The notes beneath the pieces were generated by a model. It made no database searches. It was given only the letters and a program-made list of their open reading frames with translations, and was not told the DNA's origin. From NCBI RefSeq assembly GCF_017743995.1, contig NZ_JAGHRB010000005.1:62001-126000 (forward strand): 64,000 bases of DNA, given 5' to 3'. A program made the translations under genes and the position numbers. Below, piece after piece: positions 1 through 7,821 of the stretch; the stretch's first letter is position 1; every line of letters starts with the position of its first letter. The DNA is from Ruegeria sp. R13_0 (GTDB lineage: Bacteria > Pseudomonadota > Alphaproteobacteria > Rhodobacterales > Rhodobacteraceae).

Positions 1-77
1 CTGTGAAAGAAGCCTTCGATGCGAAGGGTGTTTCGATCCCCTATCCGCATTCGGTGGAGATCCACAAAGAGGGCTGA
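1..77 (+). CDS. C-terminal end of an MscS-like mechanosensitive channel (partial)
   Basis: Only the last 24 codons are inside the window; the first complete codon starts at base 3 and the stop is TGA at 75-77. The tail reads VKEAFDAKGVSIPYPHS and ends EIHKEG. The pattern (I/V)KxAFDxxGIxIPxPxR is the usual end of the small-conductance mechanosensitive channel cytoplasmic domain, so the gene is probably a membrane channel that relieves hypo-osmotic stress. The call rests on this short motif. A good terminator follows at 131-161. Confidence 0.6.
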   Translation, partial: VKEAFDAKGVSIPYPHSVEIHKEG

Positions 78-130
78 ACGCTCCCGCCCGTCGCGCGGGC
101 ATTGGAATTGCCCTCCTCCGGTTGGGCCAA

Positions 131-161
131 GCGCCGCACATTCGTGCGGCGCTTTCGTTTT
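131..161 (+). terminator. Rho-independent terminator after the MscS-like gene
   Basis: Perfect 9-bp stem (131-139 with 144-152), 4-nt loop, then the T-rich run TTTCGTTTT. It lies 54 bp after the stop at 77. Confidence 0.85.
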
Positions 162-228
162 GCGGATAGGGTATCATTCAAGACCAACCACGCCTCGCCG
201 ATAGGCGCGGCGCCATGCCCAACGCTGT

Positions 229-256
229 AAATCGCCTTTTGGCAAAAAGGCGATTT
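229..256 (-). terminator. Terminator of the alanine dehydrogenase gene
   Basis: Nearly perfect palindrome with arms 229-240 and 244-256 around a short loop. It contains A/T runs and lies 16 bp beyond the minus-strand stop at 272. The following T run is short, so it is weaker than the neighbouring plus-strand terminator. Confidence 0.6.
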
Positions 257-271
257 CAGGTGCGGGAGTGT

Positions 272-1390
272 TTACGACTTGATCACCACATTGGGGGAAA
301 CGACATCAATGCCGAGGGCTTTACCAACCGCATAATAGGTCAGTTGCCCGGCGTGAACGTTCAGACCCGCCAGCAGGTGCGGGTCGTCCTGACACGCCTG
401 TTTCCAGCCTTTGTCCGCCAGTGCCAGCATGAACGGCATCGTCGCGTTGCCCAAAGCGATGGTCGAGGTCCGGGCCACCGCGCCCGGCATGTTGGCCACG
501 CAATAGTGCATCACACCATCGACCTCGTAGATCGGGTCGGCATGGGTCGTTGCACGCGAGGTTTCGAAGCAGCCACCCTGGTCAATAGCCACGTCGACAA
601 GCACCGCACCGGGCTTCATTGTCGACAGCTGCTCGCGGCTGATCAGTTTCGGAGCGGCAGCGCCCGGGATCAGAACGGCTCCGATAACCATATCGGCGTC
701 TTGGATCAGCTCAGCCGTTGCGCCAGCCGTCGAGTATTGGTTCTTGAACTGCCCGCCGAATACGTCATCCAGATAGCGCAGCCGAGGCAGTGAGCGGTCA
801 AGAACTGTCACATCTGCGCCCATACCTGCTGCGATCTTGGCCGCGTGGGTACCGACGACCCCCCCGCCAATCACCACGACCTTTGCCGGACCAACGCCGG
901 GAACGCCGCCCATCAGAACGCCTCGGCCACCATTGGCCTTCTGCAGGGTCCACGACCCGACCTGAGGCGCCAGGCGGCCCGCAACCTCAGACATGGGCGC
1001 CAGCAGAGGAAGACCGCCGCTTGCGTCCGTGACGGTCTCATAGGCGATTGCGGTGCAGCCCGAGGCCAGCAGGTCGTGGGTCTGATCCGGGTCCGGGGCA
1101 AGGTGCAGGTAGGTGAACAGCAACTGGCCTTCGCGCAGCATCTTGCGCTCACCGGCCTGAGGTTCCTTGACCTTCACGATCATGTCGGCCGTGGCAAAAA
1201 CCTCTTCTGCGGTGTCCACGATGCCCGCGCCAGCAGCGACATAGGCGGCATCGTCAAATCCAGCGCCAATCCCGGCGCCAGATTCGATCAGCACGTCGTG
1301 TCCACGCGCAACCGCTTCCTGTGCGGCATTGGGCGTCATGCCGACGCGAAATTCCTGGGGTTTGATTTCCTTGGGGCAACCGATTTTCAT
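272..1390 (-). CDS. ald: Alanine dehydrogenase
   Basis: Converts L-alanine and NAD+ to pyruvate, ammonia and NADH in the cytoplasm. The protein is 372 aa, the normal family length. It starts [20 protein letters not shown], the diagnostic N-terminal block. A Rossmann motif [13 protein letters not shown] lies near residue 175, and the substrate-pocket segments around KVKEPQ and the YLHLAPD block are present. I chose the ATG at 1390 because a GGAG sits 9 nt upstream; a GTG two codons earlier is too close to that site. It is divergent from the Lrp-type regulator at 1529, the standard arrangement for alanine-responsive control, and ends in its own hairpin. Confidence 0.96.
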   Translation of the reverse strand: MKIGCPKEIKPQEFRVGMTPNAAQEAVARGHDVLIESGAGIGAGFDDAAYVAAGAGIVDTAEEVFATADMIVKVKEPQAGERKMLREGQLLFTYLHLAPDPDQTHDLLASGCTAIAYETVTDASGGLPLLAPMSEVAGRLAPQVGSWTLQKANGGRGVLMGGVPGVGPAKVVVIGGGVVGTHAAKIAAGMGADVTVLDRSLPRLRYLDDVFGGQFKNQYSTAGATAELIQDADMVIGAVLIPGAAAPKLISREQLSTMKPGAVLVDVAIDQGGCFETSRATTHADPIYEVDGVMHYCVANMPGAVARTSTIALGNATMPFMLALADKGWKQACQDDPHLLAGLNVHAGQLTYYAVGKALGIDVVSPNVVIKS

Positions 1391-1427
1391 CTGCACCGTC
1401 TCCGTTCATAAACTGCCTAAATTATGT

Positions 1428-1445
1428 GCAATTCAAGGCGCAATT
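1428..1445. promoter_or_regulatory. Direct repeat in the ald/lrp intergenic region, candidate Lrp site
   Basis: GCAATT occurs at 1428-1433 and again at 1440-1445, about one helical turn apart, in the AT-rich gap between the divergent ald and Lrp-type genes. Lrp/AsnC proteins bind degenerate AT-rich repeats, so this is a plausible operator. The assignment is inference. Confidence 0.3.
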
Positions 1446-1475
1446 TTTGTGAAACAAGACGGGGCTTTGTGTTTT

Positions 1476-1505
1476 TTGTCAGAAGATTTTCGCGTAAACT
1501 ATAGA
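1476..1505 (+). promoter_or_regulatory. Sigma-70-type promoter of the Lrp-family gene
   Basis: A -35 element TTGTCA (1476-1481) and a -10 element TATAGA (1500-1505) are separated by 18 bp. This places transcription start near 1512, close upstream of the ATG at 1529. Confidence 0.45.
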
Positions 1506-1528
1506 AATCTCGCAAAGGATTTGCAGCA

Positions 1529-1987
1529 ATGAGCCTAGACACGACTGATCGGAAGATACTTTCTGCACTGCAGCGCAATGGTCGAATGTCGAATGCCGAG
1601 CTGTCGGAGCAGGCGAACCTGTCCCCCTCGGCCTGCCATCGCCGGGTACAACGGCTTGAGGCTGATGGCTATATCCGCAACTACGTGGCTTTGCTGGATG
1701 CGCGCAAGATGAATGTACCGACGACTGTCTTTGTCGAGATCACATTGCAAGGCCAGGCCGAAGAAGTTCTGGACGCGTTCGAAAAGGCGGTTTCGCGCAT
1801 CCCGGACGTTCTGGAATGCCACCTGATGGCCGGAACCGCAGACTACATCCTGAAAGTGGTGGCCGAAGATACCGAGGATTTCGCCCGGATCCACCGTCAA
1901 TATCTGTCTCGGCTGCCCAAGGTTGCGCAGATGCAAAGTTCGTTCGCTTTGCGCACGGTGTTCAAGACAACCGCCCTACCGGTGTGA
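1529..1987 (+). CDS. Lrp/AsnC-family regulator, probably of alanine catabolism
   Basis: 152 aa with an N-terminal winged helix-turn-helix (TTDRKILSALQRNGRMSNAE at residues 4-23, then LSPSACHRRVQRLE) and a C-terminal RAM ligand-binding domain (VFVEITLQGQ; ECHLMAGTADYILKV). These proteins are octameric or dodecameric regulators that sense amino acids. The divergent position next to ald suggests it activates ald in response to alanine, as AldR/PutR-type proteins do. An AAAGGA Shine-Dalgarno lies upstream of the ATG. A 16-bp perfect palindrome lies just after the gene at 1999-2014. Confidence 0.92.
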   Translation: MSLDTTDRKILSALQRNGRMSNAELSEQANLSPSACHRRVQRLEADGYIRNYVALLDARKMNVPTTVFVEITLQGQAEEVLDAFEKAVSRIPDVLECHLMAGTADYILKVVAEDTEDFARIHRQYLSRLPKVAQMQSSFALRTVFKTTALPV

Positions 1988-1998
1988 ACGGCGCCTAT

Positions 1999-2014
1999 TT
2001 TCTGCGCGCAGAAA
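1999..2014. repeat. Perfect 16-bp palindrome downstream of the Lrp-type gene
   Basis: TTTCTGCGCGCAGAAA is fully self-complementary and begins 12 bp after the stop. It has no T tail. It may help end transcription or may be chance. Confidence 0.4.
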
Positions 2015-2124
2015 GGCAAAGGGCCGCCTTGCGTCAATTCTACGGCTTGTATCCCCGGAGCGGGGCGTCCAAAATTGAGACGACGAGACCCTCGCGCTGC
2101 GCCTCCCCCTGATCCCGGCAGTGC

Positions 2125-2151
2125 GATGTCATCAATTCATCTGATGACATC
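2125..2151. promoter_or_regulatory. 10-bp inverted repeat upstream of ppk2
   Basis: GATGTCATCA (2125-2134) and its exact complement TGATGACATC (2142-2151) flank a 7-nt spacer, ending 56 bp before the ppk2 start. The symmetry and position fit an operator or a leader hairpin. It does not look like a Pho box, which would be a direct repeat. The binding factor is unknown. Confidence 0.4.
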
Positions 2152-2207
2152 AGGCGGTTACACAAACCTGCCAGGGTGGGAACCCGAAGAATAATAAGGA
2201 GTTGACC

Positions 2208-3125
2208 TTGGCCTACGAAAACGATGGCGCCCCCAAAGACTGGTTGGAGGCTGAGCTGGAAGATACGCTGGATGAGGACTTCGAGATCGAATTCAGCGAG
2301 CCGATGCTGTCGATGGAAGTTCGCAAGATCTATCGGGAACAGCATCCGGATATGCTGGACCGAAAGGTCTATTTCCGAAACTTGCTGCGCCTTCAGGCCG
2401 AGTTGATCAAGGTGCAGGACTGGGTGCAGCACACCGGTGCCAAGGTCTGTATCCTGTTTGAAGGCCGCGATAGTGCGGGCAAGGGGGGCGTGATCAAGCG
2501 GATCACCCAGCGCCTCAATCCGCGGGTGGCGCGGGTGGTTGCCCTGCCGGCCCCCAGCCGCCGGGAGCAAAGCCAGTGGTATTTCCAGCGCTACGTGCCG
2601 CATCTGCCTGCGGCGGGTGAGATCGTTCTGTTCGACCGCTCCTGGTACAACCGTGCAGGCGTGGAACGGGTGATGGGCTTTGCGACCGAGGATCAGGTCG
2701 AACAGTTCTTTCAGGACGTTCCGGAATTTGAGCGTATGTTGGTGCGATCGGGGATCATCTTGCTGAAATACTGGTTCTCGATCACGGACGAAGAACAGCA
2801 ACTGCGATTCCTCATGCGCATCCATGATCCGATGAAACAGTGGAAGCTGTCGCCGATGGACCTGGAATCCCGCATCCGCTGGGAATCCTACACTAAGGCC
2901 AAGGAAGACATGTTCTTCCGCACCAATATCCCCGAGGCGCCGTGGTACATTGTCGAAGGCAATGACAAGAAACGCGAGCGTTTGAACTGTATCGAGCATC
3001 TTCTGACCAAGATCCCCTATACGGATGTTCCGCATGAGCGGGTCAATCTGCCCGACCGCCGCTACAATCCGGACTACGAACGCCGTGTTCTGCCGGACGA
3101 GCTGCACGTGCCCAAGATCTACTGA
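2208..3125 (+). CDS. ppk2: Polyphosphate kinase 2 (PPK2 family)
   Basis: Transfers phosphate between polyphosphate and nucleotides. The Walker A-like loop GRDSAGKGG is near residues 86-94, and the Walker B-like block FDRSWYNRAGVERVMGF and the lid region with ITDEEQQ follow. At 305 aa it fits the single-domain class I PPK2 family. I chose TTG at 2208 because AAGGAG (2196-2201) is 6 nt upstream; the in-frame TTG at 2202 directly abuts that site. The acidic N-terminus (residues 10-35) is typical of proteobacterial members. The direction (ADP or GDP as acceptor) cannot be read from sequence. It is convergent with the CAP gene across a shared hairpin. Confidence 0.93.
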   Translation: MAYENDGAPKDWLEAELEDTLDEDFEIEFSEPMLSMEVRKIYREQHPDMLDRKVYFRNLLRLQAELIKVQDWVQHTGAKVCILFEGRDSAGKGGVIKRITQRLNPRVARVVALPAPSRREQSQWYFQRYVPHLPAAGEIVLFDRSWYNRAGVERVMGFATEDQVEQFFQDVPEFERMLVRSGIILLKYWFSITDEEQQLRFLMRIHDPMKQWKLSPMDLESRIRWESYTKAKEDMFFRTNIPEAPWYIVEGNDKKRERLNCIEHLLTKIPYTDVPHERVNLPDRRYNPDYERRVLPDELHVPKIY

Positions 3126-3137
3126 TCGTGTTGTGTA

Positions 3138-3165
3138 GATGCGAGGCAGCAGACTGCCTCGCATC
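3138..3165. terminator. Strong hairpin between convergent ppk2 and CAP genes
   Basis: Perfect 12-bp stem (3138-3149 with 3154-3165) and a CAGA loop, centred between the ppk2 stop (3125) and the CAP stop (3177). No T run follows on either strand, so it may work as a roadblock or RNA-stability hairpin for both messages. Confidence 0.6.
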
Positions 3166-3176
3166 AGGATAGGCGG

Positions 3177-4298
3177 TCAGGCGACGTCCATCATACAATC
3201 GAAATTGAAGAAGTTGACGAAGACGACGTCTCCGGAATCGTCCGATGCCATGTCTGGGCACGACGTGTCATCCGGGGATGGGGCCATATCGTCGACCATC
3301 ACCAGATCCAAGTCATCCTCGGACTCGTCTGGTGTCATGGCGTCGTCATTCCAGGCGAATTGATCCAACTGCGTCTGTAGCTGTTGAATGAACGCCTCAA
3401 TTTCGGCGAGGAAAGCTGCGACGTCGAAACAACCGCTATCAGGGTCCTCGGTCTCGGTGACGTCTGTTTCGGGCTGTTCCGGTTCCGGATCTTCGGTCTC
3501 GGTGACGTCTGTTTCGGGCTGTTCCGGTTCCGGATCTTCGGTCTCGGTGACATCTGTTTCCGGCTGCTCAGGTTCCGGGTCCTCGGTCTCGGTGACATCG
3601 GTTTCGGGCTGCTCGGGCTCCGGGTCTTCGGTCTCGGTGACGTCAGTTTCGGGCTGCTCGGGTTCCGGGTCCTCTGTCTCTGTGACATCAGTCTCAGGCT
3701 GTTCCGGTTCCGGATCTTCCGTCTCGGTCACATCAGTCACCGGTTGTTCCGGAGTTGGGTCTTCGGTTTCGGTCACATCTGTTTCCGGTTCCTCGGGAAC
3801 AGGATCTTCAGCCGGGGGCGGGGTCATCGCGGTGTCTTCGCTGTCCAGCATGACCTCTGCGTCAGTGGTGGCAAAGTTCTGCGTCACCATGACCGCGTCA
3901 AAGCCCTGCATGTCGCCCGTCTCAACGCCGATCCCGATATATTTGAATTCGGGGTTCAGAATGTTGGCCCTGTGGCCGGGGCTGTTCATCAGGTTCTGAT
4001 GAAGTTGCGCGACATCATCGCTGATGCCTGGGGCGCCGCGCTCGGATTGCCAGGCGATATTCTCGCCCGTGCGCCAGCTGCCTTCCAGATCGAAACCGGC
4101 CGACTGCATGCGCTGGGTTGCGCTGGATCCGCCCGATCCGGTGTGGCTGAACCGGTCCGTATTCAGCATCCATGCGCTGTGGTCTTCTGATGACTCGTTA
4201 AGCTGTCTTTCAAGTTGCAGGGGGTCCAGACCGCGGGATGTGCGCTCTTGGTTGATGAGCGCCAGCATCTCTCGTTCTACTTCACTTGCTGTAGACAT
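3177..4298 (-). CDS. CAP/SCP-domain protein with acidic 15-residue tandem repeats
   Basis: 373 aa. Residues 1-145 form a CAP (SCP/PR-1) domain: INQERTSRGLDPLQ, DHSAWM, FSHTGSGG, GENIAW and the HQNLMNSPGHRANIL block. CAP proteins are usually extracytoplasmic. The middle (about residues 170-290) contains eight copies of TDVTETEDP-x-PEQP. The C-terminal 80 residues are acidic and end in a hydrophobic stretch FVNFFNF. There is no N-terminal signal peptide, because the CAP domain starts at once; with the acidic C-terminus this raises type I secretion as a possibility (inference). GGAGG lies 5 nt before the ATG. Function unknown. Confidence 0.85.
   Translation of the reverse strand: MSTASEVEREMLALINQERTSRGLDPLQLERQLNESSEDHSAWMLNTDRFSHTGSGGSSATQRMQSAGFDLEGSWRTGENIAWQSERGAPGISDDVAQLHQNLMNSPGHRANILNPEFKYIGIGVETGDMQGFDAVMVTQNFATTDAEVMLDSEDTAMTPPPAEDPVPEEPETDVTETEDPTPEQPVTDVTETEDPEPEQPETDVTETEDPEPEQPETDVTETEDPEPEQPETDVTETEDPEPEQPETDVTETEDPEPEQPETDVTETEDPEPEQPETDVTETEDPDSGCFDVAAFLAEIEAFIQQLQTQLDQFAWNDDAMTPDESEDDLDLVMVDDMAPSPDDTSCPDMASDDSGDVVFVNFFNFDCMMDVA
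3440..3800 (-). repeat. Eight-copy 45-bp in-frame tandem repeat
   Basis: The core GTCTCGGTGAC-type word recurs with exact 45-bp period at about 3451, 3496, 3541, 3586, 3631, 3676, 3721 and 3766. Inner copies are nearly identical; the copies at 3721 and 3766 have diverged most. All are in frame in the CAP gene and encode acidic Pro/Glu/Thr-rich units. Copy number is likely to vary by slippage or recombination. Confidence 0.95.
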
Positions 4299-4524
4299 TT
4301 TTGCCTCCGTTTTATGTTTTGTCTGAGTGGACGAGCCCAGTTATCGGGGCCACCAAAGACATGAACAGAGAGGCGATGAAAATCGGCGCTTTTCGGCGAG
4401 ACGATGCAGCCGGACGCAGATTCGCTGCGCTGGAAAACGCCGAGAAAGAGGCGAGACCAAGGCTCGGCGAGTTATCGCACTGGTTGTGCAGGGGCGCGGG
4501 CAAAAACGCACTTAGAAACGACAA
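4299..4524. other. Intergenic stretch without a supported gene
   Basis: Between the CAP start and the rpsU terminator. It should hold the CAP promoter on the minus strand. Open frames across it lack ribosome sites and family resemblance. Confidence 0.5.
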
Positions 4525-4548
4525 ACCCCCGGGCGATGCCTCGGGGGT
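4525..4548 (-). terminator. Terminator of rpsU
   Basis: Stem ACCCCCG (4525-4531) with CGGGGGT (4542-4548), extended inward by GGC/GCC around a GAT loop. On the minus strand it is followed by TTTGTCGTTT. It lies about 40 bp beyond the rpsU stop. Confidence 0.85.
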
Positions 4549-4589
4549 CGTCAAATAGTGTCATCCAAAGCTGGACGAGCGTCAGGTGC

Positions 4590-4796
4590 TTAGAGCAAAC
4601 CTTCGCGCTGTGCTTTCTTACGTGCCAGTTTACGGGCACGACGGATCGCTTCAGCCTTCTCGCGCGCTTTTTTCTCGGACGGTTTCTCGAAATGTTGCTT
4701 CAGCTTCATTTCACGGAACACGCCTTCGCGCTGCAGCTTTTTCTTCAGGGCACGAAGCGCCTGATCGACGTTGTTGTCGCGAACACTAACCTGCAT
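4590..4796 (-). CDS. rpsU: 30S ribosomal protein S21
   Basis: 68 aa, highly basic. It begins [20 protein letters not shown] and continues [18 protein letters not shown], the alphaproteobacterial S21 pattern, with a lysine/arginine-rich helical tail. S21 binds the small subunit near the anti-Shine-Dalgarno region and helps initiation. An AGGTGG-type site precedes the ATG. It is divergent from the COQ9 gene, a conserved pairing from which the COQ9 family got its older name (rpsU-divergently transcribed protein). Confidence 0.97.
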   Translation of the reverse strand: MQVSVRDNNVDQALRALKKKLQREGVFREMKLKQHFEKPSEKKAREKAEAIRRARKLARKKAQREGLL

Positions 4797-4907
4797 GTGG
4801 TTGTCACCACCTTTCTAGATAGAGTTGCAAGGAAATTGCAGGAGTTGGCCGTATAGCAAAGCCGCTCTATCTTGTCTAGTACTGTGCCCAAGCACCGGAG
4901 GCCCACC

Positions 4908-5600
4908 ATGACCGTAACTTACGAAGACACCAAACAACAGCTGCTGGACGCGATCTTGATGCATGTTCCGTTCGATGGCTGGTCCGAGGCCAGTTTTCGC
5001 GCGGCCGTTGTCGATTGCGATCTGGATGACGGTCTGGCCCGTGCGATCTGCCCGCGCGGCGCGGTCGATCTGGCGCTGGCCTACCACGCGCGGGGCGATC
5101 AGGTCATGCTGGACAGAATCAAGTCCACTGACATGAGCGAGTTGAAGTTCCGCGAAAAGGTCGCCGCTGCCGTTCGGTTCCGGCTTGAGGCGGTTGAGGA
5201 CAAGGAACTGGTGCGCCGGGGCATGACCCTGTTTTCACTGCCCAGCCACGCGGCAGACGGGGCCAAGGCGGTCTGGGGCACTTGCGATCTGATCTGGGAT
5301 GCACTGGGCGATACGTCGGATGATGTGAACTGGTACACCAAGCGCGCAACCCTGTCGGGGGTCTATTCATCGACGCTGCTATTCTGGCTGGGGGATGATT
5401 CGCCGGATCACCAGAACAGTTGGGCGTTTCTGGACCGCCGGATCGAAAACGTGATGCAGTTCGAAAAGCTCAAGGCGCAGGTGAACGGAAACCCGCTGCT
5501 CAAGCCCTTGCTGGCCGTTCCCAATTGGTTTGCAGCTCAGGTGAAACCACCGATGAAGATGCGGGCTGATTTGCCGGGGATGTTGAACCCGCGCAAGTAA
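4908..5600 (+). CDS. COQ9-family ubiquinone biosynthesis protein
   Basis: 230 aa. The fold is a TetR-like N-terminal helical region followed by the COQ9 domain, recognisable by YHARGDQVMLDRI, the VAAAVRFRLE segment, DLIWDALGDTSDDVNWYTKR and LLFWLGDDSPD. COQ9 binds lipids and supports hydroxylation in ubiquinone synthesis. The ATG at 4908 is preceded by CCGGAGG; an earlier in-frame start at 4872 has no such site and adds residues not expected for the family. Its position divergent from rpsU supports the call. Confidence 0.92.
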   Translation: MTVTYEDTKQQLLDAILMHVPFDGWSEASFRAAVVDCDLDDGLARAICPRGAVDLALAYHARGDQVMLDRIKSTDMSELKFREKVAAAVRFRLEAVEDKELVRRGMTLFSLPSHAADGAKAVWGTCDLIWDALGDTSDDVNWYTKRATLSGVYSSTLLFWLGDDSPDHQNSWAFLDRRIENVMQFEKLKAQVNGNPLLKPLLAVPNWFAAQVKPPMKMRADLPGMLNPRK

Positions 5601-5655
5601 GTATCTGGGCCTTTGCTTTTTGGCCTGCTAGGCATTGGGCAAAGGAGATTTGCCC

Positions 5656-6654
5656 ATGACTTCGCCTGAGACCCAGACAATGCGTGCCGTCGAAATCACC
5701 GAACCCGGCGGCCCTGATGTCCTGCAGCTGACCGAACGACCGATTCCCGAGCCGGCGGCCGGGCAGGTTGTTTTGAAAGTGGCCTATGCTGGCGTGAACC
5801 GACCGGACGCGCTGCAGCGCGCCGGGGCCTATGATCCGCCTCCTGGTGCAAGCGATCTGCCGGGGCTTGAGGCCTCGGGCGAAGTGGTTGCCCTTGGCGT
5901 GGGTGTTGAGGGGCTCTCGATCGGTGACAAAGTCTGCGCGCTGCTTCCGGGCGGCGGATATGCCGAATATGTCGCCACGCCCGCCGCGCATTGTTTGCCT
6001 GTCCCCGATGGCATGGACCTAAAGCAAGCCGCCTGCCTGCCCGAGACGTTTTTCACCGTCTGGTCGAATGTCTTCACACGCGGAGGTCTGAAAGCGGGTG
6101 AGCGGTTCCTTGTCCATGGCGGCTCCAGCGGTATCGGGACGACGGCGATCCAATTGGCGAACGCGTTTGGCGCGCGCGTCTTTGCGACTGCGGGCTCGGC
6201 TGAGAAATGCGAGGCCTGTTTGAAATTGGGGGCCGAAAAAGCGATCAACTACCGGGATGAAGACTTCGTTGGCGTCATGCGGGCCGAAGGGGGCGCGAAC
6301 CTGATCCTCGATATGGTTGGCGGCGACTATATCCCGCGCAACGTGAAAGCGCTGGCCGAGGATGGACGTCTGGTTCAGATCGCCTTTTTGCAAGGACCCG
6401 TGACCGAGTTGAACTTTGCCCTGATGATGGTGAAACGCCTGACGCTGACCGGCAGCACCCTGCGTCCGCAAAGCGATCTGGCCAAGGCAAAGATCGCTCA
6501 GGACTTGCACGAGGCCGTCTGGCCGCTGCTCTCTGCAGGCAAGGTCGCGCCGGTGATGCACAGCGAATTCCCTCTGGCCGAGGCTGCTGCGGCGCACGCG
6601 CTCATGGAAAGCTCGCAGCATATTGGCAAGATCGTTCTGAACGTCGCGGGCTAA
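5656..6654 (+). CDS. NAD(P)H quinone oxidoreductase, PIG3 type
   Basis: 332 aa medium-chain dehydrogenase/reductase without the structural-zinc cysteines. It shows the PIG3-like start MRAVEITEPGGPDVLQL, GVNRPDALQRAGAY, the motif LPETFFTVWSNVF and the nucleotide-binding segment HGGSSGIGTTAIQLA. Members reduce quinones or enones with NADPH. AAAGGAG at 5641-5647 places the start at 5656. It is a single gene, convergent with the DUF2189 gene with only 12 bp between stops. Confidence 0.9.
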   Translation: MTSPETQTMRAVEITEPGGPDVLQLTERPIPEPAAGQVVLKVAYAGVNRPDALQRAGAYDPPPGASDLPGLEASGEVVALGVGVEGLSIGDKVCALLPGGGYAEYVATPAAHCLPVPDGMDLKQAACLPETFFTVWSNVFTRGGLKAGERFLVHGGSSGIGTTAIQLANAFGARVFATAGSAEKCEACLKLGAEKAINYRDEDFVGVMRAEGGANLILDMVGGDYIPRNVKALAEDGRLVQIAFLQGPVTELNFALMMVKRLTLTGSTLRPQSDLAKAKIAQDLHEAVWPLLSAGKVAPVMHSEFPLAEAAAAHALMESSQHIGKIVLNVAG

Positions 6655-6666
6655 ACGCGTTTTGGG

Positions 6667-7524
6667 TCACGCAACGGCGCGCCGGTAGAGGTGCCATGTT
6701 GCGTGGCCCAGAACGGGCATCACGACGATCAGCCCCAGCAGCATCGGGATCGCACCCAACACCAGCAGGGTCGCGACGATGAAACCCCAGCCCATGATGA
6801 CACCCGGATTGTGGCGCAACACGCGAACGGATGTCACAACGGCCACGGGCAGCCCTACCTTACGGTCCAGCAGCAGCGGGAAGCTGACGACACTGACCGC
6901 CAGCGCAATCAGCGCGAAAAAGAACCCCGCAGCGGTGCCGAAGATGACCATTGTCCACCCCGCGCCGGTGGTCAGAACCTCGGTCGCAAACGCGCCCAGA
7001 GAGGCAGGCGGTTCAGGGCCGAGCGTCTGCGCATAGACGCTTTGAGCGACCATCAGCCAGACAAGCAGCAGCAGGACTAAATAGAACCCGAGCGCGAGAA
7101 TGGCCCCGAAGGAGGGCGAGCGGAATACGCCGAACGCGTCCAGCCAATGGACCTCTCCGCCTTGTTCGCGCTTACGGCTGATTTCATAAAGACCAACGGC
7201 TGCGATTGGGCCGATCAGAGCAAAGCCCGCGATCAGGGGGGCCAGCAACGGCACCAAGTCCATGTTCATTGCAAAGCCCACCATCAACAGCCCGGCAATA
7301 GGGTAGATCAGCACGATAAAGATCGCATCCGCGCGGGTTTCCAGAAAGTCCGTGTATCCGGCTCTCAGGCAGTATTTCAGGTCGTCGAATGTGAGTGGCT
7401 GCACCATGGGCAGGTGGCGCACGTCCGAGCTGCCCAGGTGCGAGACGCTTTCCGAGACGTGATCGCTGGTTGCTCCAAGGCTTTGGGCCGCCCAGCTGAT
7501 CGGATTACCGATAGTTTTTGCCAT
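6667..7524 (-). CDS. DUF2189 multi-pass membrane protein
   Basis: 285 aa. A soluble N-terminus (about 70 residues, with the LRAGYTDFLETRADAIF segment typical of the family) is followed by about six hydrophobic helices (for example IVLIYPIAGLLMVGFAMN and VLGAIPMLLGLIVVMPVLGH). It ends WHLYRRAVA; GHATWHLYR is a conserved DUF2189 signature. Inner-membrane, function unknown. I start at the ATG at 7524 because GGAAGGG lies just upstream; the frame remains open for a further 33 codons without such a site. Confidence 0.88.
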   Translation of the reverse strand: MAKTIGNPISWAAQSLGATSDHVSESVSHLGSSDVRHLPMVQPLTFDDLKYCLRAGYTDFLETRADAIFIVLIYPIAGLLMVGFAMNMDLVPLLAPLIAGFALIGPIAAVGLYEISRKREQGGEVHWLDAFGVFRSPSFGAILALGFYLVLLLLVWLMVAQSVYAQTLGPEPPASLGAFATEVLTTGAGWTMVIFGTAAGFFFALIALAVSVVSFPLLLDRKVGLPVAVVTSVRVLRHNPGVIMGWGFIVATLLVLGAIPMLLGLIVVMPVLGHATWHLYRRAVA

Positions 7525-7698
7525 TTTGTTCCCTTCCTTGGCGAGTGGTGCGCCGCGGGATGGATCCGGCTGAGGGTTGCTCGTGGCCGGACCAGCCGGC
7601 AACGCCTGCATGCAGTATAGCACAGTTTTGGAAATTCCCGAATTGCCGCCGCCGCATCGCCCGGATTGTCTTGCCGCGCAGGCGTGTTAGCTTGAGCT

Positions 7699-7804
7699 TA
7701 GAGCGTTTCGGGTTCATCCTGAGACACGAATACCCTGCCACGCTTTCAGCGCTCTCGGGACATTCGTGTCACGTGATGTTTCAGGTAAAACTCGAAACGC
7801 TTTA
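7699..7804. repeat. Imperfect long inverted repeat (MITE-like) in the qor leader
   Basis: Left arm 7699-7731 and right arm 7762-7804 match as inverted copies: TA(G/A)AGCGTTTCG, then GTT, CCTGA, and ACACGAAT at the inner edge. The right arm carries an extra ATCACGTG stretch. The 30-bp centre holds its own small palindrome, CGCTTTCAGCG at 7741-7751. The structure ends 18 bp before the qor start codon and resembles the palindromic intergenic elements scattered in alphaproteobacterial genomes. Only one copy is seen here. Confidence 0.7.
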
Positions 7805-7821
7805 GGCAAGAGGAGGTCAGA

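Noticed and set aside
3440..3800. Regular repeats as a CRISPR array
   Set aside because: The 45-bp units are contiguous, in frame and have no unique spacers; no cas genes are present.
3384..4190. Long plus-strand open frames opposite the CAP gene
   Set aside because: They are antisense to the 45-bp repeats, whose composition keeps several frames open. No ribosome site or family resemblance.
4301..4558. Small open frames between CAP and rpsU
   Set aside because: They run into the rpsU terminator and have no convincing start site.
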